Below are positions 5,576 through 5,619 of a DNA stretch of 5,619 bases, one piece after another. The position numbers and the translations under genes were made by a program. A model generated the notes under the pieces. It worked only from the letters and a program-made list of their open reading frames with translations, ran no database searches and was not told the DNA's origin. Source of the stretch: an uncultured Collinsella sp. (GTDB lineage: Bacteria; Actinomycetota; Coriobacteriia; Coriobacteriales; Coriobacteriaceae); assembly GCA_900555765.1 (NCBI GenBank), contig USMA01000079.1, positions 1 to 5,619 of the forward strand, read 5' to 3'. Each line of letters opens with the position of its first letter. Position 1 is the first letter of the stretch.

Positions 5576-5619
5576 ATGACGGCAAGCGACACGACCGCGA
5601 CAATTAAAAAGGGGAATTC
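5576..5619 (+). CDS. Start of an unidentified gene, 3' partial
   Basis: Only 14 complete codons are visible, reading MTASDTTATIKKGN, before the window ends. The start is supported by a GAGG site 5 bases upstream and a candidate promoter at 5488-5516. It is divergent from the M28-like operon, with a 198-base gap. The Thr/Ser/Ala-rich N-terminus followed by IKKG has no hydrophobic core, so a signal peptide is not evident in what can be seen. I do not recognise the product and assign no function. Confidence 0.55.
   Translation, partial: MTASDTTATIKKGN

Noticed and set aside
5542..5607. A 21-codon open frame (ATG at 5542) before and overlapping the last gene, as a possible leader peptide.
   Set aside because: No convincing RBS precedes it, there is no run of regulatory codons and no attenuator hairpin is visible. 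It overlaps the better-supported ATG at 5576.
5614..5619. GAATTC at the very end of the window, with a second copy at 5474-5479, as a cloning or assembly junction.
   Set aside because: The sequence stays in frame with the new gene and shows no vector sequence; a 6-base site at the edge can arise by chance.

Overview
The window reads as chromosomal DNA from a GC-rich Gram-positive bacterium. It has an LPXTG-anchored, multi-domain SpaA/CnaB surface protein and a large acidic, Ala/Glu/Pro-rich membrane protein with an M28-peptidase-like fold. The style of both proteins and the codon use suggest the Coriobacteriia (Collinsella or a close relative). This is recognition by eye; no database search was run.

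Layout. Positions 2-1900 (+) hold the C-terminal 632 residues of a sortase-anchored pilin/adhesin-type protein whose start lies upstream of the window. A perfect 16-bp hairpin (1910-1945) separates it from a convergent two-gene unit on the minus strand. That unit is transcribed from about 5440 down to 1967. First comes a 1056-residue membrane protein (5377-2207), then, 21 bases later, a 72-residue single-pass membrane protein (2185-1967). A divergent intergenic region (5378-5575) holds a probable -10 box for the minus-strand unit, a TTAACG-17-TATAGC promoter candidate for the plus strand, a 10-bp palindrome and a 9-bp direct repeat. The first 14 codons of a further plus-strand gene (5576-5619) close the window.

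The most unusual object is the 1056-residue protein. Its ends look like the two halves of an M28 aminopeptidase-type domain, interrupted by two hydrophobic hairpins and by roughly 665 residues of acidic, low-complexity sequence. Most positions that should bind the two metals or act as general base appear to be substituted. It is therefore a candidate for a membrane-bound pseudopeptidase scaffold, perhaps working with the small membrane protein encoded behind it. The surface protein is a separate transcription unit and shares only the terminator region with this pair.
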